From Syngnathus acus (taxonomy: Eukaryota; Chordata; Actinopteri; Syngnathiformes; Syngnathidae), in contig NC_051088.1 in the NCBI RefSeq assembly GCF_901709675.1, forward strand, positions 1,428,001-1,492,000: DNA of 64,000 bases, written 5' to 3'. Numbering within the stretch: the stretch's first letter is position 1; each line of letters opens with the position of its first letter. The position numbers were made by a program, and so were the translations under genes. The notes under the pieces were generated by a model. The model was not told the origin of the DNA, ran no database searches, and was given only the letters and a program-made list of their open reading frames with translations. Shown here piece by piece: positions 22,471 through 64,000 of this stretch.

Positions 22471-22735
22471 CTGACCACCAGGCAGGCCTGGTATCAAGTG
22501 ACTGACTGGTGGTTGAGAACACTACGATAATGTGTGAAGTTTGGAATAACATCACTTGACAGATCTGAAAATGGTTGTACACTGACGGTTCAGAATGAGA
22601 GCAATGGCTCAACCTAATCAAAGATAGGTGTGAAAAAAATGCTGGTCTCATATTCAATAGTGCTACGGCATTCAAAACTGTAAGCAAGTTAATAAATTTT
22701 TCCTTCACTGGAAATAAACCTTTAGTCTTAAATTT

Positions 22736-22775
22736 CCATCCATCCATCCATCCATCCATCCATCCATCCATCCAT
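22736..22775. repeat. CCAT tetranucleotide repeat (Rex3 3' tail)
   Basis: About ten ccat units abut the 3' end of the minus-strand Rex3 copy; on that strand it reads ggat, the usual Rex3-type tail. Confidence 0.85.
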
Positions 22776-24190
22776 CTTCTTCCGCTTGTCCGGGGTTGGG
22801 TTGCGGGGGCAGCAGCTTTAGGAGGGACTCCCAGACCTCCCTCTCCAGTGCGTCCGGGGTCTCCTACCGGCGGGACATGCCCGTAACACCTCCCCGGGAA
22901 GGCATCCAGGAGACATCCTGATGAGATGCCCGAGCAACCTCATCTGGCTCCTCTCAACGTGGAGGAGCAGCGGCTCTACTCCGAGTCTCTCCCGGATGAC
23001 CGAGCTTCTCACCTTATCTCTAAGGGAGAGCCCAGACACCCTGCGGAGGAAACTCATTTTGGCCGCTTGTATCCTGGATCTCGTTCTTTCGGTCACGACC
23101 CATAGCTCGTGACCATAGGTGAGGGTAGGAGCATAGATCGACCGGTAAATCGAGAGCTTTGCCTTTTGGCTCAGCTCTCTGTTCACCACGACAGACCGGG
23201 TACAGAGTCTGCATTACTGCTGATGCTGCAACAATCCGCCTGTCGATCTCGCGCTCCAACCTGCCCTCACTCGTGAACAAGACCCCAAGATACTTGAACT
23301 CCTCCACTTGGGGCAGGATCTCATCCCCGATCCGGAGAGGGCATTCCACCCTTTTCCGACGCGAGGGACCATGGGAGTCGGATTTGGAGGTGTGACCCTC
23401 ATCCCCGACCCGCTTACATTCGGCTGCAAATCGTTCCAGTGAAAGCTGGAGATCACGGCTCGAAGAAGCCAACAGCACCACGTCGTCTGCAAAAAGCAGA
23501 GACGCAATACTGAAGTCCCTAAACCGGACACCCTGAACGCCTTGGCTGCGCCTAGAAATTCTGTCCATAAAAATTATGAACAGAATCGGTGACAAAGGGG
23601 AGCCTTGGCGGAGTCCAACCCTCACTGGGAACAAATCCGACTTACTGCCAGAAATGCGGGCCAAACTCTGGCATTGGTGATACAGAGACCGAACCGCCCT
23701 TATCAGTTGGCTCGGCACCCCGTACTCCCAAAGCACCCTCCACAGAACCTCCCGAGGGACACGGTCGAACGCCTTCTCCAAGTCCACAAAACACCATGTG
23801 GACTGGTTGGGACAAACCCGTCCCATGCTCCATCGAGGATCCTGCCGAGGGTGTAGAGCGGTCCACTGTTCCACGGCCAGGATGAAAGCCACAATGCTCC
23901 TCCCGAATCCGAGGTTCGACCTCACCGACGGACCCTCCCTCTTCAGCATCCCTGAATAGACCTTACCAGCTTGACTCCTTATAGGACTCCTTCTTCAGCT
24001 TGACGGCATCCCTTACCGCCGGTGTCCACCAGCGGGTTCGGGGATTGCCGCCACGACAGGCGCCAACGACCTTACGGCCACAGCTCCGGTCGGCTGCCTC
24101 AACAATGCAGCACGGGATCGGACCGCCAAGGTCCCGCCTTTGGCCGCTGCCCAGCTCACTTTGCACCCCGACCCCTTTGGCCCTCCTACA
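22776..24190 (-). mobile_element. Rex3 (RTE-clade) LINE, 5'-truncated and broken
   Basis: Minus-strand frames include WCFVDLEKAFDRVPREVLW, LRQGSPLSPILF, SLLFADDVVLLASS, QVEEFKYLGVLFTSEG and, in 22818-23189, KAKLSIYRSIYAPTLTYGHE and FLRRVSGLSLRDKV. The part 23963-24205 holds VGACRGGNPRTRWW. Frame changes near 23190 and 23950 break it. The tail is GGATGG repeats. Confidence 0.88.
23020..23949 (-). pseudogene. Rex3 reverse transcriptase fragment
   Basis: This 309-codon frame carries the RT catalytic motif FADDVVLLAS preceded by the AFDRVPRE and QGSPLSP blocks. Its C-terminal 80 codons are out of frame relative to the next part, so the protein is broken. Confidence 0.82.
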
Positions 24191-24249
24191 GGTGGTGAAG
24201 CCCATGGGAAGGGAAGTCTTAAAGTTACTTTTTATATTTTTTATTTGGT

Positions 24250-24614
24250 AAGCATTGCTGGGCAGCTCGGTAGGGCATTGGTTAGCACATCCGCCTCACA
24301 GTTAGGAGGGTGCGGGTTCGATTCCACCTCCGGCCCTCCCTGTGTGGAGTCTGCATGTTCTCCCTGTGCCCGCGTGGATTTTCTACGGGCACTCTGGTTT
24401 CCTCCCATATCCCAAAACATGCATGGTAGGCCGATTGAGCAGTCCAAATTCCCCTAGGTGTGAGTGCAAGTGCGGATGGTTGTTTGTCTCTTTGTGCCCT
24501 GCGATTGGCTGCTAACTGGTTCAGGGTGTCCATCGCCTATGACTGCTGGGATAGGCTCCAGCACGCTCACGACCCCCGTGGGGACAAGCGGTATAGAAAA
24601 TGGATGGATGGAGG
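24250..24614 (+). mobile_element. SINE with tRNA-like head and GGATG tail (copy 1)
   Basis: The head ggcagctcggtagggcattg with ggttagcacatccgcctcac and gtgcgggttcgattccacc looks tRNA-derived (A-box and B-box). The body has tgtgtggagtctgcatgttc and ctgcgattggctgctaac. It ends tagaaaatggatggatgg, the same tail type as Rex3. Another good copy is at 33996-34344. Confidence 0.82.
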
Positions 24615-24656
24615 GTAGTCAAAGCTTGATGCATTTGTATTCATCATGCAAATATA

Positions 24657-25640
24657 GTAATCCCTCGTTTTTCGCTGGGGTTACATTCTGAAAAGAACCC
24701 GTGATAGGCGAAAACTGTGAAGTAGAAACCTTTATTTTTTTTACCATTATTATACATTAGGGGTGTAACGATTCATCGATACACATCGATTAATCGATAT
24801 AATGCTCTACGATTTGTTGGCATCGATGCTAAACGTAAACATCCGATCTATATCGCCCGTTTTTGACCTCGGACATTAGACGCTACTTATTTTGAAATCC
24901 AGTTCATTGTGCTTGCTTCCTCTTTCCGGGAGCAGTGCGCGGCGTGTTGTGTTGTGAGCAGAGCAGGCACGTGAAAGGGGAGCCGGCAACTACGCGGCTC
25001 CTGGGCTGGTGCTATGGCTAGTGTCCAAGAAGACGAGGAAATTATAGGAATTTGATAAAGTTCAGTGTTAAAATAAGCACTTTGTATACTACAATACTCT
25101 TGTAATTTCCTAAATAAAGAGTTTGCAGTACCTTGTTGATTTTGCGTATGAATTGTTATAAATCAGGATATTGTTCTATATCGATCGTAGAGCACTATAT
25201 CGTGATGTATCGTGAATGAATCACAGCAGGCTTTAAGATATCGGCAAATATCGTATCGTGGTTCTTTGTATCGATATGATATCGTATCGTGACAAAACCC
25301 GCGATTTACACCCCTATTATACATGTATGACAAACCTGTTTTCAGGCCCAATCATTTGTTTAACAAAGAGAAGTAAAGGCTTTCTTACAAATAACTACAG
25401 TTTAATAATAATTTTAATCATCAATACGAAGTGCGTACTGTATAGTAGGACAAATTGTGACTCACACATATTTCACTAAGCCTCTGACTGTGCCGCTGCG
25501 GCCTGACTCCGCTCTGTAGTGTCTTTTTTTTAAGCTATAACACAATGCACTGTGAAAAAAAAACGTGAAGCAGCAACGCCGTGAAAGGTGAACAGCAATA
25601 TAGTATTACTACTGTATAATTTTCTCTATACAGGTTTCAT
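24657..25640. mobile_element. mariner-like MITE (taatccctcg type) holding a hAT element
   Basis: The left end is tagtaatccctcgtttttcgc; the right part near 25560-25620 has cgtgaagcagcaacgccgtgaaagg and no clear matching end. The inner element at 24758-25316 splits it. Boundaries on the right are approximate. Confidence 0.45.
24758..25316. mobile_element. hAT-type non-autonomous element with 8-bp target duplication
   Basis: The ends are taggggtgtaacg and its complement tttacacccct(a). The 8-bp duplication ttatacat is at 24750-24757 and 25317-25324. Inside are many cgat(a/t)tcg words and a short frame starting MASVQEDEE at 25015, probably a transposase relic. Confidence 0.88.
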
Positions 25641-25654
25641 ATTTATTAATTGTA

Positions 25655-26154
25655 AAGAAATAAAGAAAACTTTATTGTGTTTACAAGTTTAATTTCAAAG
25701 TACATGAAAAACCTAAGGTGAATGTGATTAGCATAGCATAACAAGAAACAAAAGTGAATACATGAAACATTAACGCGGTGCACATGCTCACATCATGTGA
25801 TCGTGCCCCCCTTCCAGCCAAAAGTACATGTTGGGATGTAATCAGACAAAGACAGCACTTCACTGCCAGAAGGCCAAATATGCATGAGGTATTTGCGGAT
25901 TGCAATGATATGCTGCAATAATGTCATACACTTGAGGGAATTTTAGTGTGCAGGTGGAGGTGATTGTAGTGTACATACAAGTGCACGCACAAACCGGAGC
26001 ACCGTGTGGATATCAGATATATAATAGTCAATATACGTGTATTAATATAGATATAAATAAACTAATCAAATGCCACCCACCATCATTAATTTGCACCCAT
26101 GGAATGTGAAGCTAAGACTGTATACAGACACACACACATACACGTGTGTTGGTC
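25655..26154 (-). other. lama5: probable lama5 3' UTR
   Basis: About 500 bases follow the stop without any recognised repeat except a short CA tract at 26128-26146, and they lead to a canonical polyadenylation signal. A transposon-like sequence begins just past it. The cleavage point itself is inferred. Confidence 0.6.
25671..25676 (-). promoter_or_regulatory. lama5: lama5 polyadenylation signal AATAAA
   Basis: AATAAA on the minus strand lies 479 bases past the stop codon and is followed by T-rich sequence (ttttctttatttcttt), as expected for a downstream element. Confidence 0.65.

Positions 26155-64000
<37,846 letters not shown>

Noticed and set aside
23589-23885. Plus-strand proline-rich frame of 98 codons
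   Set aside because: It is antisense to the Rex3 RT frame.

Overview
The window looks like part of a teleost fish genome. One host gene is recognisable: the 3' end of a laminin alpha chain gene, best matched to lama5, on the minus strand. Eighteen exons (the first cut by the right edge) run from 64000 down to a stop codon at 26155-26157. They encode 866 residues: the end of LG1, all of LG2 and LG3, a basic linker, LG4 and LG5. Every junction has GT/AG borders and every phase closes, so this part of the gene looks intact. A 3' UTR of about 0.5 kb ends near an AATAAA at 25671-25676. Lineage names are from remembered family features, not database searches.

From 1 to about 25.6 kb (downstream of lama5) I see no host gene. 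The stretch is layers of transposons. An L2/Maui-type LINE on the minus strand (1-1260 and 4532-6950) is split by a plus-strand LINE (1261-4531). A hAT-type element (9387-10758, 8-bp target duplication) holds a pogo-like element (9569-10631). A Ty3/gypsy element (10868-19357) is split twice inside its RNase H region by two unrelated LINEs (11024-13935 and 14010-17201); the second carries an unbroken 990-codon endonuclease/reverse-transcriptase frame. A second L2 copy (19358-22392) holds a tRNA-derived SINE and a TA-flanked element. A Rex3 copy (22776-24190), a SINE with a GGATG tail and a nested hAT follow.

From 26 to 64 kb the lama5 introns are loaded with the same families: an apparently intact Tc1 element (29000-30625, 339-codon DD34E transposase), several TA-flanked elements starting CCGTATTTT, two almost identical inverted hAT composites (37650-38478 and 51963-52772), a second Rex3 (47576-50433), a LINE flanked by 60-bp direct repeats (51021-54295), CA microsatellites and minisatellites. 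The intron upstream of exon F (the first LG3 exon) holds a partial copy of that exon.

No bacterial-style operon, CRISPR array or defence system is present. The most interesting signals are the partial exon duplication, the two transposons that look coding-competent, the common architecture of four TA-flanked families with a transposase DNA-binding remnant in one, and the intronic ETS/YY1-like motif array.
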